From Bacillota bacterium (GTDB lineage: Bacteria > Bacillota > Clostridia > Saccharofermentanales > Fastidiosipilaceae), in contig JASGUU010000012.1 in the NCBI GenBank assembly GCA_030057555.1, forward strand, positions 1 through 47,500: a DNA stretch of 47,500 nucleotides, read 5' to 3'. The number at the start of each line of letters is the position of its first letter. Position 1 is the stretch's first letter. The position numbers and the translations under genes were made by a program. Shown piece by piece: positions 34,232 through 42,185 of the stretch. The notes under the pieces were generated by a model. That model was given only the letters and a program-made list of their open reading frames with translations. It was not told the DNA's origin and searched no databases.

Positions 34232-35479
34232 ATGAAAGCCATTGATGTTAAGCCGCTGGTCATTATCGGAGCAGGGGCGGCAGGGCTCTTCCTCGCTGCT
34301 CTTGCTGCCAGGAACGGACACTCACCGCTGCTGCTGGAGCGCGGTCCCCTGACCGGGCGCAAGCTGCGCCTCAGCGGTGGCGGACGCGGCAACCTGACCC
34401 ACTTGGGCGAAACCCCCGACCTTCTCCCCCACTACCGCCCTGACCCGCGCTTTCTCTGGTCCCTCTACAGCGCCTGGCCGCCGGAGCGCATCCGCGAGAC
34501 CCTCGCCGCTCTCGGCATCTCGACCCATGTCGAGGCCGACGGACGCGTCTTCCCGGACAGCCAGTCCGCCACGGCCGTCGCCGATCGCCTCGCCGCCAGC
34601 ATCACGGAACACGGCGGCACGATCCGATGCCACAGCCGCGTCCTGGCACTCGAGCCGGATCCCGGCGGCTGGCGCCTGGAGCTCGAGGACGGCGGCAGCT
34701 TCCGCGCGGCAAAAGTCGTCCTCGCCACCGGCGGGGCGGGCTACCCGCAGACGGGTTCCGACGGCTCGGCTCTCGAGCTCGTCACGAGACTCGACCTGCC
34801 CGTCCGTCTCTTCTCCCCCGCCCTCGTCCGCCTGCTCTGGCACGAGCGCCGCACGCGCGAGGCCGCTGCCGGTCTCGCCGGCCTCGGCCTCCCGGACGTT
34901 GCTCTGAGCCTCGACCATCGGCAGCAGACGCGGGGCGGGCTTCTCTTCACGCATACAGGGCTCAGCGGCCCCGCCGCCCTCAATCTCTCCGGCCGTCTCG
35001 ATGCGAACGGCTCGCGGCTTCATCTCGATCTCGCCCCCGGCGAATCTCCCGCCGGGACCCGCGCCTGGCTGACTGCAGCAGCCTCCGAAGCCGGGGAACG
35101 CCACCTGCTGACCACCCTGAGCGCACGCTGGCCGCGCCGTCTCCTTGAGGCTCTCCCCGTCATTTCGCCCGACTGGGCTGTCCTCGCCGGCCAGCTGCCG
35201 CGCCGCAGCCGCTCGCTCACTGCCGCCCAGATCGAAGGGATCGCCCAGATGCTCCACCATCTCGCGCTGCAGCCCCTGCACCCTGGCCCGCTGCGGGAGG
35301 CCATGGTCTCCTCGGGCGGTCTCGATCCCGCCGCCCTCGACCCGCAGAGCTGCGCCATCCGCGCCTGCCCAGGACTCCATGCCATCGGCGAGCTTATCGA
35401 CATCGACGGCGACACGGGCGGCTATAACCTCCAGTTTGCTTTTGCCACGGCCGCCGCCGTCGCCGACACCCTGGCCTGA
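34232..35479 (+). CDS. NAD(P)/FAD-dependent oxidoreductase, BaiN/HI0933 family
   Basis: This 415-residue flavoprotein has the FAD-binding LVIIGAGAAGLFLA near the N-terminus, GRKLRLSGGGRGNLTH (family signature), VVLATGGAGYPQTGSDG and the C-terminal GELIDIDGDTGGYNLQFAFA. Members of this family include BaiN of bile-acid 7-dehydroxylating bacteria, but most are uncharacterised. It is divergent from the nitroreductase gene, with a 67-bp spacer. Confidence 0.9.
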   Translation: MKAIDVKPLVIIGAGAAGLFLAALAARNGHSPLLLERGPLTGRKLRLSGGGRGNLTHLGETPDLLPHYRPDPRFLWSLYSAWPPERIRETLAALGISTHVEADGRVFPDSQSATAVADRLAASITEHGGTIRCHSRVLALEPDPGGWRLELEDGGSFRAAKVVLATGGAGYPQTGSDGSALELVTRLDLPVRLFSPALVRLLWHERRTREAAAGLAGLGLPDVALSLDHRQQTRGGLLFTHTGLSGPAALNLSGRLDANGSRLHLDLAPGESPAGTRAWLTAAASEAGERHLLTTLSARWPRRLLEALPVISPDWAVLAGQLPRRSRSLTAAQIEGIAQMLHHLALQPLHPGPLREAMVSSGGLDPAALDPQSCAIRACPGLHAIGELIDIDGDTGGYNLQFAFATAAAVADTLA

Positions 35480-35614
35480 GCTTTGCCTCGAAAGCATCCA
35501 TGCAGCAAAACGCCAGCGGCCGGCAGCTGTTATGACCGGATAGCGGCAAAGGCAGGAAAGTGTGAACACTCCCGCCCCGTCCGAGAGCCGTGACAGCCTG
35601 CTGCATACAGGATC

Positions 35615-35712
35615 GCTGAGCAAGTTTTCAGCTTATACACGCAAAATATGCATAACTTGAATTATCGAGCAGAAAAATCACCATTTATGCTCAATAATGC
35701 AAGTTATGTACA
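35615..35712. repeat. 98-bp dispersed intergenic repeat, copy 2
   Basis: It aligns end to end with 20811-20908. The central stem is degraded (CTTATACACG against ATGCATAACTTG), but the flanking blocks GCTGAGCAA, TATCGAGCA and AATAATGCAAGTTAT are kept. Same length and order point to a mobile or selected intergenic element. Confidence 0.7.
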
Positions 35713-35949
35713 GAAAATTGAACATAAACTGTTTTTTCGCTCACTGCATAATGTACCCAGACCGCGAAGCGCCGTTTTTTCTGCTTGTGAAGAACTCCCC
35801 GGACCCGACCGGGAGGATCAGGCTCGCGCTGGCAGCAGGTCTACTTACGCAGCTACACATGGGAAGGCAAAAGCGAAACGAGGACCGGTGGTACAAAAAG
35901 CCTGCGCAACACAAAAACGAAGGGATACTGCTCCAGACATCACATGATA

Positions 35950-35988
35950 AACGGCCAGAACAGCTGCTGTCAGCGCGTTTTGGCCGTT
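35950..35988 (-). terminator. Terminator-like hairpin after the AroD-like gene
   Basis: AACGGCCA pairs with TGGCCGTT around a 23-nt loop that itself can fold. On the minus strand it is followed by TATCATG rather than a long U-tract. It begins about 34 nt beyond the stop of the 36023-36778 gene. Confidence 0.4.
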
Positions 35989-36022
35989 CCTCACTGCATG
36001 GCCCGGAAAGCCCCGCGAGGCT

Positions 36023-36778
36023 TCAGGCATCCAGGTTCTCAAGCACCGCCTTCTCGGCCCGAAGCAGCGGCTTGTCCTTGTGTCCCGCCGGCGTGTAGCG
36101 CTGCACGCAGAGGGCGAAGCACGAACCCAGCTTCGGTCCGATCGCCCGGTGCAGCTTCCCGTGCGGACCCATGCAGATGTGCAGGAAGGGCACGCCAAGC
36201 GCACGGCTCACGACCACGGTGGAGCGCATGGCCTCCAGAGCCTCTTCCTCACTGTTCACGCTCATCGCGATCTTGATGAAATCGGCCCCCCGCGCCTCGA
36301 GCTCGGCACAGTGCTCCAGCAGCTCCCCGGTCGTCATGTAGACCCAGGTATGCGAGGACAGCAGGACCTCGCCGCCCATCTCATGAACCCGTTCGATCGT
36401 CTCCCGCTGTCTGCGCACCGCTCTGGGATCCCGTGTCAGTTCACGCGGCGACGGGTCATACATGTCGCCCATCATGTCGATCATGGAGGCGCCGCATTCG
36501 AGCGCCAGCAGCTGCTCGGCGATCCGCTCCTCATCGCTCCTGCCGTCATCCCGGCGATAGCTCATGGTGTAGAGCGGCCTGCCCCTCAGATGCCCGCAGA
36601 GGCGTGTCAGTCCCTCCCGGTTCAGCTCGTCCCCGCGCAGCTTCTCGAGATGCAAAAGGAAGCCGTCCGTCCCATCATAGATCGCCTCCCGCACGGTGCA
36701 GATCGTATCATCTACCGTCGCATCGCTGAGCGATGTCAGCAGCATCGGCAGTTTCTGATCACGGAATTTTACTTTCAT
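36023..36778 (-). CDS. Type I 3-dehydroquinate dehydratase-like (AroD-like) protein
   Basis: This 251-residue TIM barrel resembles class I dehydroquinases: GFLLHLEKL, PLYTMSYRR (compare P-x-x-x-T-x-R), VLLSSHTW with the catalytic-type His143, and GADFIKIAMS with Lys169, the Schiff-base lysine position. The early Glu-x-Arg substrate motif is altered (LHLEKL), so the substrate may not be 3-dehydroquinate. It follows the frameshifted SDR gene by 12 bp, with GAGGGGG as ribosome-binding site. No other shikimate gene is here, which suggests catabolic use on a quinate-like or other cyclic polyol. Confidence 0.7.
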   Translation of the reverse strand: MKVKFRDQKLPMLLTSLSDATVDDTICTVREAIYDGTDGFLLHLEKLRGDELNREGLTRLCGHLRGRPLYTMSYRRDDGRSDEERIAEQLLALECGASMIDMMGDMYDPSPRELTRDPRAVRRQRETIERVHEMGGEVLLSSHTWVYMTTGELLEHCAELEARGADFIKIAMSVNSEEEALEAMRSTVVVSRALGVPFLHICMGPHGKLHRAIGPKLGSCFALCVQRYTPAGHKDKPLLRAEKAVLENLDA

Positions 36779-36790
36779 GCCAGGACCCCC

Positions 36791-37533
36791 TCAGTTCTGC
36801 GCACCGCAGCTGCGGCCGCCGTCGATCAGATAGTTGACGCCCGTGATATAGGCCGCCTGCTCCGAGGCCAGGAAGAGGATCAGATCGACCACCTCCTGAA
36901 CCTCCGCCGCCCGTCCCAGCGGCGTCCGCATGTTTGCCATCGCCGGCCGCGTCAGCACCGGCCCGGGCGAGACACAACAGACGCGGACCTTGTGCGGCGC
37001 CCCGTAGAGTGCCAGCGACTTCGTCAGCCCCTGCATGATCCCGCTCTTCGAGGCGGAGTAGTCGACCGCGAAGGAACCCGTCTCGCCATCAATCGAGCCA
37101 ATGTTGATGATCACGCCCGAGCCCTGCTCCATCATCGAGCCGATGACCGCATGGGCCATGTAGATCGGCCCCTTGAAGTTGACATCGATCCCCCAGTCGA
37201 TGATCTCGATATCGAGGTCCTTGAAGGTCTCCGGCACGCCGAAGACCCGCGCCGAGTAGCCCCGGCCGCATTTACCAGCACATCGATCCGTCCCCGGCTC
37301 TCGAGCGTCCGGGCCATCGCCTGCCGGACCGCGTGGTAGTCACGCACATCGACGCTGACGGCCCTGGCCTCACCCCCCGCCGCCCGGATTGTGTCCGCCA
37401 CCTCCCCGGCGGCTGCCGCGTTGACATCCAGCACCTCAACCGCAGCGCCTTCCGCTGCCAGACACTCGGCTGTCAGGCGTCCGATTCCGGAACCCGCGCC
37501 TGTCACTACGGCTACCTGATCCACAAAACGCAT
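36791..37533 (-). pseudogene. SDR-family oxidoreductase with a frameshift
   Basis: It is a short-chain dehydrogenase in two frames. The N-terminal part (from ATG 37533, good AGAGG site) has VAVVTGAGSGIG (NAD(P)-binding) and IDVLVNAAG. The C-terminal part has IINIGSI, the catalytic YSASK (Tyr and Lys) and a CVSPGPVLT segment. The reading frame breaks at the C-run 37260-37263 (minus-strand CCGGGGCT). Adding one G would restore NAAGGYSARVFGVPETF. It is either a recent frameshift mutation or a sequencing error in a homopolymer; all active-site residues are intact. It is in an operon with the AroD-like gene. Confidence 0.85.
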
Positions 37534-37620
37534 CGTCCCACCTCTCCCTGTCGCCATTGGCCTCTAAGCCATCAAGGGCTATGCTGTTACCAGCAAACTA
37601 CCACAAAAAAGGAGTCGCCC

Positions 37621-37650
37621 ATGAAGTCCCGATCTCCAGTAAACCTATGA
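37621..37650 (+). CDS. Nine-codon leader ORF overlapping the araM start
   Basis: ATG at 37621 has an excellent AAAGGAG site 7 nt upstream and encodes MKSRSPVNL. Its TGA overlaps the ATG-ATG start of the dehydrogenase gene. The dehydrogenase itself has no other ribosome-binding site, so translation may be coupled through this mini-ORF. Alternatively a small indel has separated the true start from the gene. Confidence 0.4.
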   Translation: MKSRSPVNL

Positions 37651-39002
37651 TGCGCCCGCTGTCAGAGCTCAGTCCCGCCGAACTGATCCGCTGCCACATC
37701 ACGGACTGCCCCTGCGGCCGGATCCACGAAGCCGATCTCGCCCAGCCCGCCATCGGCCCCGGCAGCGTCCGCACGCTTCCAGAGCACATCAGGCGCCTCG
37801 GCATGAAGCGCCCTCTCGCCTTCAGCGACCGGAACCTCGCCGCCCTGGCCCGCAGCCGGGTGCTGAATCCCTCAGAGCCTCTGTATGTGCTGAACCAGGC
37901 CGAGCCCTCCGCCTCCGACGCCACCGTGGCCGAAATTCTGGCCGCCGCGCACGGCCACGACGGCCTGATCGCCATCGGTTCCGGCACCCTGAACGACATC
38001 GGGAAGGCCGTATCCGCCCGGCTCGGCCTGCCCTTCATCCTCGTCGCTACCGCCCCCTCGATGGACGGCTTCGTCTCGGCCACCTCCTCGCTCACGGTCG
38101 ATGGGATCAAAACTTCTGTCCCCAGCCGTCCGCCGGACGTCATCATCGCCGATACGGACATCGTGCGTACAGCTCCCCTCAGGCTCTATCTCGCGGGCTT
38201 CGGTGACATGCTGGCCAAGATCACCAGCCTCCTCGACTGGCGCATCGCCCATCTCATCACCGGCGAATACTACTGCAGCGAGGTCGCTGCCCTGGTCCGC
38301 CGTGCCTGCATCGCCGTTCTGGAAACAGCGCACGAGATTCCCGACCGTTCGCCCAGAGTCACGGAACGCCTCCTTGAGGGTCTCATCCTCTCCGGGCTCG
38401 CCATGAGCCTCGCCGGCGTCTCCCGTCCGGCGAGCGGCACCGAACACTACATCTCCCACCTCTGGGACATGCGCCATGCCAGTCTCGGCCATGCCCACGA
38501 CCTGCACGGGCTGCAGTGCCTCGTCGGCACGCTGGAAACGCTGAAACTCATGGCTGCCGTACGTCAGCTGATCCCGCAGCACGGGCGCGCCCACGCCGCC
38601 GCAGCCGCCCACGATCCCGCCATCTGGGCCGCGGAACTCCATGAGCTCCTCGGCCCCGCCGCCCGACCCCTGATCGAGCTGGAAGAAAAAGAACAGAAAT
38701 ACCACCCCGGGCCCCACGCCGCCCGCCTCGAACGCATCCTCGCCCACTGGCCGCAGATTCTCGAGGTTCTCGACGAGCTGCCCGATTTCGCCGAGCTGGA
38801 GAAAGCACTCAAATCCTGCGGCGCGCCGCTCTCTGTCGCTGACCTCAAGGTAACAGAGCCGCGTCTCACGGATGTCATCCGGCACACGGGCGACATCCGC
38901 GACAAATACATCATCACCCGCCTGCTCTTTGATCTCGGCGAGCTTGACTCGGTTCTGGCGCGCCTCTACGGCCCCGCACAGCCTCAGTTCTCGAGTCCGT
39001 AA
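37647..39002 (+). CDS. sn-Glycerol-1-phosphate dehydrogenase (AraM family)
   Basis: This 451-residue protein is of the AraM/EgsA type and reduces dihydroxyacetone phosphate to sn-glycerol-1-phosphate. Motifs are AIGSGTLNDIGKAVSARLG (NAD-binding), VATAPSMDGFVSATSS, AGFGDMLAKITSLLDW (metal Asp) and SGTEHYISHLWDM (metal His). Start codons are ATG 37647 or 37650. In Bacillota this enzyme feeds archaeal-type ether lipid or heptaprenylglyceryl phosphate synthesis; no PcrB partner is in the window. It converges with and overlaps the next minus-strand gene by 19 bp. Confidence 0.87.
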   Translation: MMRPLSELSPAELIRCHITDCPCGRIHEADLAQPAIGPGSVRTLPEHIRRLGMKRPLAFSDRNLAALARSRVLNPSEPLYVLNQAEPSASDATVAEILAAAHGHDGLIAIGSGTLNDIGKAVSARLGLPFILVATAPSMDGFVSATSSLTVDGIKTSVPSRPPDVIIADTDIVRTAPLRLYLAGFGDMLAKITSLLDWRIAHLITGEYYCSEVAALVRRACIAVLETAHEIPDRSPRVTERLLEGLILSGLAMSLAGVSRPASGTEHYISHLWDMRHASLGHAHDLHGLQCLVGTLETLKLMAAVRQLIPQHGRAHAAAAAHDPAIWAAELHELLGPAARPLIELEEKEQKYHPGPHAARLERILAHWPQILEVLDELPDFAELEKALKSCGAPLSVADLKVTEPRLTDVIRHTGDIRDKYIITRLLFDLGELDSVLARLYGPAQPQFSSP

Positions 39003-39961
39003 AGCAGCATGCCTAGCTCCGGCAGCCGTTCCTCCGGCTCTGTGAGCCCGCTGCTGTAGATCGTGAACAGGTAGGGCCGCCCGGCATACACCAGGCCGAT
39101 ATCACAGCGCTCCTCGCCGAGCCAGCCATACTTGTGCGCCGCCGGCACCGGCAGGTCCCGCGTCGCATGGCGCTTAAAGGACGAGCGCTCCATCCAGCCG
39201 AGCAGCATGTCATAGTGCGGCCTCGCCTCACGCTGCGTAACCAGCTCGACCAGCACCCGATGCATCTCGACCGGCCGCAGCCGGCCCCAGGAGGACTCCG
39301 CGTCATAGACCAGCCCGTAGCGCTCCTCCATCCGATGGCGCAGCGGCTGCGGCTCCGGCGCCTCTTCGGCGAACCAGCGGAAAATCATATTGGTCGCGAT
39401 GTTGTCGCTCTCGACGATGGCCAGCTCCAGCAGGCGGCCGAGCGGCACCGCGTCGCCGTCCCGGATGCTGTGCTGCAGAGATCCCGCCCCGCCCCAGTAA
39501 TCCTTTTCGGCGTCGTAGACCAGAGCCTGTTCGAGGCTCAGCTCACCCCCGGCCACCAGATCCAGACAGTACATCGCCATCGGAACCTTGATCGTGCTCG
39601 CTGCACCGAACAGCGATTCGGCGTTGTATTCGTAATAGCTGCCCGTCGCGAGGTTCTCGTAGGTCACGGCGATCTGTTCCAGGCGGATCCCGTGTTCGGA
39701 CATCCAGGCCCCGAGCTGCGCCTCCACCTCCCGCTGCCAGAGCAGGCCCGCATCCTCCGTCGTTGTCGGCGCCGCCGTTGTCGGCTCCTTCTCAGCAGAA
39801 GCTGGCGACGCAGTCGTTTCCGGCCGCGGCGTCGGATCCGCTGTCACCAGAGGCAGCGTCAGCTCCCGCACCTGTCCCCCGGAGTTCCCCGTCCCTTCGC
39901 CTGCAGCCGCACAGCCCGCGAGCAGGAGCAGCAGCACGACAAACGCACTACGCCTGCTCAC
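38984..39961 (-). CDS. Class A beta-lactamase-fold lipoprotein
   Basis: This 325-residue exported serine hydrolase has a lipoprotein signal with LLAGC (Cys17), then a Pro/Thr-rich linker (about 30-70). The penicillin-binding fold follows with ASTIK (Ser122, Lys125), VESDN (185-187, SDN motif) and HKYGW in the KTG position. The KTG change and the missing clear Glu166 loop make a true beta-lactamase doubtful; a peptidoglycan- or cell-wall-related hydrolase is an alternative. The start is GTG 39961, inside the end of the PfkB gene (14-bp overlap), so it is the last gene of the operon. Confidence 0.75.
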   Translation of the reverse strand: MSRRSAFVVLLLLLAGCAAAGEGTGNSGGQVRELTLPLVTADPTPRPETTASPASAEKEPTTAAPTTTEDAGLLWQREVEAQLGAWMSEHGIRLEQIAVTYENLATGSYYEYNAESLFGAASTIKVPMAMYCLDLVAGGELSLEQALVYDAEKDYWGGAGSLQHSIRDGDAVPLGRLLELAIVESDNIATNMIFRWFAEEAPEPQPLRHRMEERYGLVYDAESSWGRLRPVEMHRVLVELVTQREARPHYDMLLGWMERSSFKRHATRDLPVPAAHKYGWLGEERCDIGLVYAGRPYLFTIYSSGLTEPEERLPELGMLLYGLEN

Positions 39962-40961
39962 GGAAGGCCCGCATCCTCGCCAGCAGCTCATCCAGCGGCA
40001 GGATGGCGTCGGCGCCGCCCGCCCCCGACAGGCTCCAGGCGGCGACCGCCCCGGCCACATGGATGGCCCGGGCGAGATCCCAGCCCCGCCAGATCGCATA
40101 GAGCAGCCCGGAGGTGAAGGCATCGCCGGCCCCCACGCTCGACTTCTTAAAGCCCGGAGGAATGGGCCAGGAGGCCTCCTCCACATAGTTGCCCTCTGCA
40201 TCCATGCCACCCGAGAGGTACTGGCTGTGAATGACGGCCCAGCGTCCCACGCCCAGCTCCAGCAGGCGTTCACATGCCGCACGCAGATTCGCGGCGATCA
40301 GCTCTCCCTTTGCATCACGCAAAGGCACCCCCGTCGTCCGCTCGGCCTCGATCTCGTTAATGCTCAGGTAGTCCGTGTACGGCAGGGCCGGCACCACCAG
40401 CTTCCGGTAGCGGTCGCTGTCCTCGCTGATGACATCGACGGAGGTAGCGATGCCCGCCTGCCGCGCCCCGTCGAGCACCCGGCACATCGCCGTCGGGTAG
40501 TCCGGATCCCCCTGATCCAGGCCTTCCAGCAGCAGGATGTAGCCGACATGAAGCAGCCTGGCGTCGAGGTTCGTGAAATCAAAATCATCCGGCGTCAGCA
40601 GGGCGTTCGAGCCGCTGTAGGTGAAGAAGGTCCGGCCCCCGTCCGGCGTCGTCATGACATCCGTGTAGGAGGTATGGCCGGCCCGCCTGATGCGCGAGCA
40701 GTCGATGTTCGCGTGCCGGGCAAAACGCTCGAGCACATGCCGGGCCATCTCGTCCTCGCCCAGAACGCCGATCACGGTCAGGGGCAGCCGGGGATCCAGC
40801 TTCGCGAGTGTCAGACCGCAGTTGCAGGCGAGTCCGCCGATGGACAGCTCCATGCGACTGATGGCTGCCAGCGTCTGGGGCGAGGGATAGCGATCAACGT
40901 ACTTGATCTGATCGACGATCAGGTTGCCGGCGATGGCGATGCCCTGTTTTGTCTCTCCCAT
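39948..40961 (-). CDS. PfkB-family carbohydrate kinase
   Basis: This 337-residue sugar kinase shows the ELSIGGLACNCGLTLAKL substrate-binding glycine region (39-56) and SSVGAGDAFTSG with the catalytic Asp280. The family includes ribokinase, fructokinase and adenosine kinase. Neighbouring MtlD-like dehydrogenase suggests a fructose or related hexose substrate, but this is an inference. A GGGAGG site precedes the ATG. Confidence 0.88.
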   Translation of the reverse strand: MGETKQGIAIAGNLIVDQIKYVDRYPSPQTLAAISRMELSIGGLACNCGLTLAKLDPRLPLTVIGVLGEDEMARHVLERFARHANIDCSRIRRAGHTSYTDVMTTPDGGRTFFTYSGSNALLTPDDFDFTNLDARLLHVGYILLLEGLDQGDPDYPTAMCRVLDGARQAGIATSVDVISEDSDRYRKLVVPALPYTDYLSINEIEAERTTGVPLRDAKGELIAANLRAACERLLELGVGRWAVIHSQYLSGGMDAEGNYVEEASWPIPPGFKKSSVGAGDAFTSGLLYAIWRGWDLARAIHVAGAVAAWSLSGAGGADAILPLDELLARMRAFREQA

Positions 40962-40976
40962 TTTTCCTCCCTTCTT

Positions 40977-42185
40977 TCAGCGGACAGCCCCGGTCACGCC
41001 GCGCCAGTGCAGTTCGACAGCCATGAAGAGCAGCCGGCTGCTTCGCGTTCCCTCCAGACTCTCGATGAGCTCCAGCAGCTCGAGCACCGGCTCCGCCTCA
41101 AGCTCGCTGACCTCCGTCAGAATACGGCGTGTCTCAGCCCCATCGGAACGCAGGCCGAGGCTGTGCAGGGCGAGCGCGAGCCCCGTTTCGACATAGACGG
41201 CCGTCCGCCCTCCTTCCCTGATTCGTCGTATGGCACCCGCGAAGCGCTCGCCTGCCTTGATCTTGCGCAGCACATCGCGTCCCACCCGTTCCGCCGTATC
41301 GCCGAGGTCATGGTTACCGAAGCGCGCCAGCAGATCGCGGACATAGGGCAGCAGCTCGGAAAAGGGCTGCCCGAATGACTCTGCCAGCGCCGCCGATGCG
41401 TCCAGCATCGCTCCCTCGACCAGCAGCCTCACATGGGGATCCTCCATGGCCACCGCGAGTTCACGGATACCGAGCCACTGGGCCAGATAGGCGCAGCACG
41501 CATGACCCATGTTGTGGACCTCATATTTACGTGCTTCATGGAAGGCGAGATCATCAACCAGCAGCAGCTGCGGCAGCTTTGGCGCAGCGAGGCAAAAGCT
41601 CCCCCGTGCCGCCGGCAGCAGGTCGTAACTGTCCACCCTGAGGCGCAGGGGGTCCGCTTTCCGCATTGCCTCCGTCGGCCTGGGCACCGTGCAGCCGATG
41701 ACCGTCTCAACACAGCCGGTCTGTTCCAGGATCTCATCTGCCCTATCGGGTGGGAGAGCCGCCCGCAGTAAATCCCGCAGCTTTGCCTCGCCATCCTGGA
41801 TATTTTCACAGATCAGGATATCGAGCGGCCTGCCGTTCGTCGCTGCCCGTTCCACGAGTCCTGCGGCGATGCGGGGTGCGATGTCCGGCAGGTTCCCGGC
41901 TCCGACGGAGCAGGCGAGCCAGTCACCGTCTGCAATGGCCGCCGTGACGGCGGTCTCGTCCCTGCTGTCGAGCGCCTCGAAATCCTCTACCACCCGCTGT
42001 GTTCGGCTCGCCCCCATGATCTCGAGGCGATACGAGCGCATTTGCTGCAGCTGCCGGATGAGCTCGCGGTCTTTGTCTACAAAGACCACACGGTAGCCGG
42101 CCTGGCGAAAGGCTGCACCAATGAAGCCGCGTCCGATGCAGCCGGCTCCATACATGACCAGTGTTTTTATCTCATGCTCCGACAT
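40977..42185 (-). CDS. mtlD: Mannitol-1-phosphate 5-dehydrogenase-like protein
   Basis: This 402-residue polyol-phosphate dehydrogenase of the long-chain mannitol dehydrogenase family shows MYGAGCIGRGF (NAD-binding, 11-21), the CENIQDGEAKLRD region and RKYEVHNMGH with Lys220, Asn225 and His228 as catalytic residues. It interconverts mannitol-1-phosphate (or a close relative) and fructose-6-phosphate. ATG 42185 overlaps the upstream unknown gene by 14 bp. A PfkB kinase follows by 15 bp. No mannitol PTS is present in the window, so the exact substrate remains open. Confidence 0.82.
   Translation of the reverse strand: MSEHEIKTLVMYGAGCIGRGFIGAAFRQAGYRVVFVDKDRELIRQLQQMRSYRLEIMGASRTQRVVEDFEALDSRDETAVTAAIADGDWLACSVGAGNLPDIAPRIAAGLVERAATNGRPLDILICENIQDGEAKLRDLLRAALPPDRADEILEQTGCVETVIGCTVPRPTEAMRKADPLRLRVDSYDLLPAARGSFCLAAPKLPQLLLVDDLAFHEARKYEVHNMGHACCAYLAQWLGIRELAVAMEDPHVRLLVEGAMLDASAALAESFGQPFSELLPYVRDLLARFGNHDLGDTAERVGRDVLRKIKAGERFAGAIRRIREGGRTAVYVETGLALALHSLGLRSDGAETRRILTEVSELEAEPVLELLELIESLEGTRSSRLLFMAVELHWRGVTGAVR

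Larger units (their letters stand above)
35480..36022. other. Intergenic region with repeat copy 2 and a terminator-like hairpin
   Basis: There is no gene. It holds the second copy of the 98-bp repeat (35615-35712), a less ordered GC-rich part, and an inverted repeat at 35950-35988 beyond the end of the minus-strand AroD-like gene. Confidence 0.6.

Noticed and set aside
39948-40282. N-terminal extension of the beta-lactamase-fold protein into the PfkB gene
   Set aside because: The lipoprotein signal begins at GTG 39961. The extension is only the overlap frame of the kinase gene.
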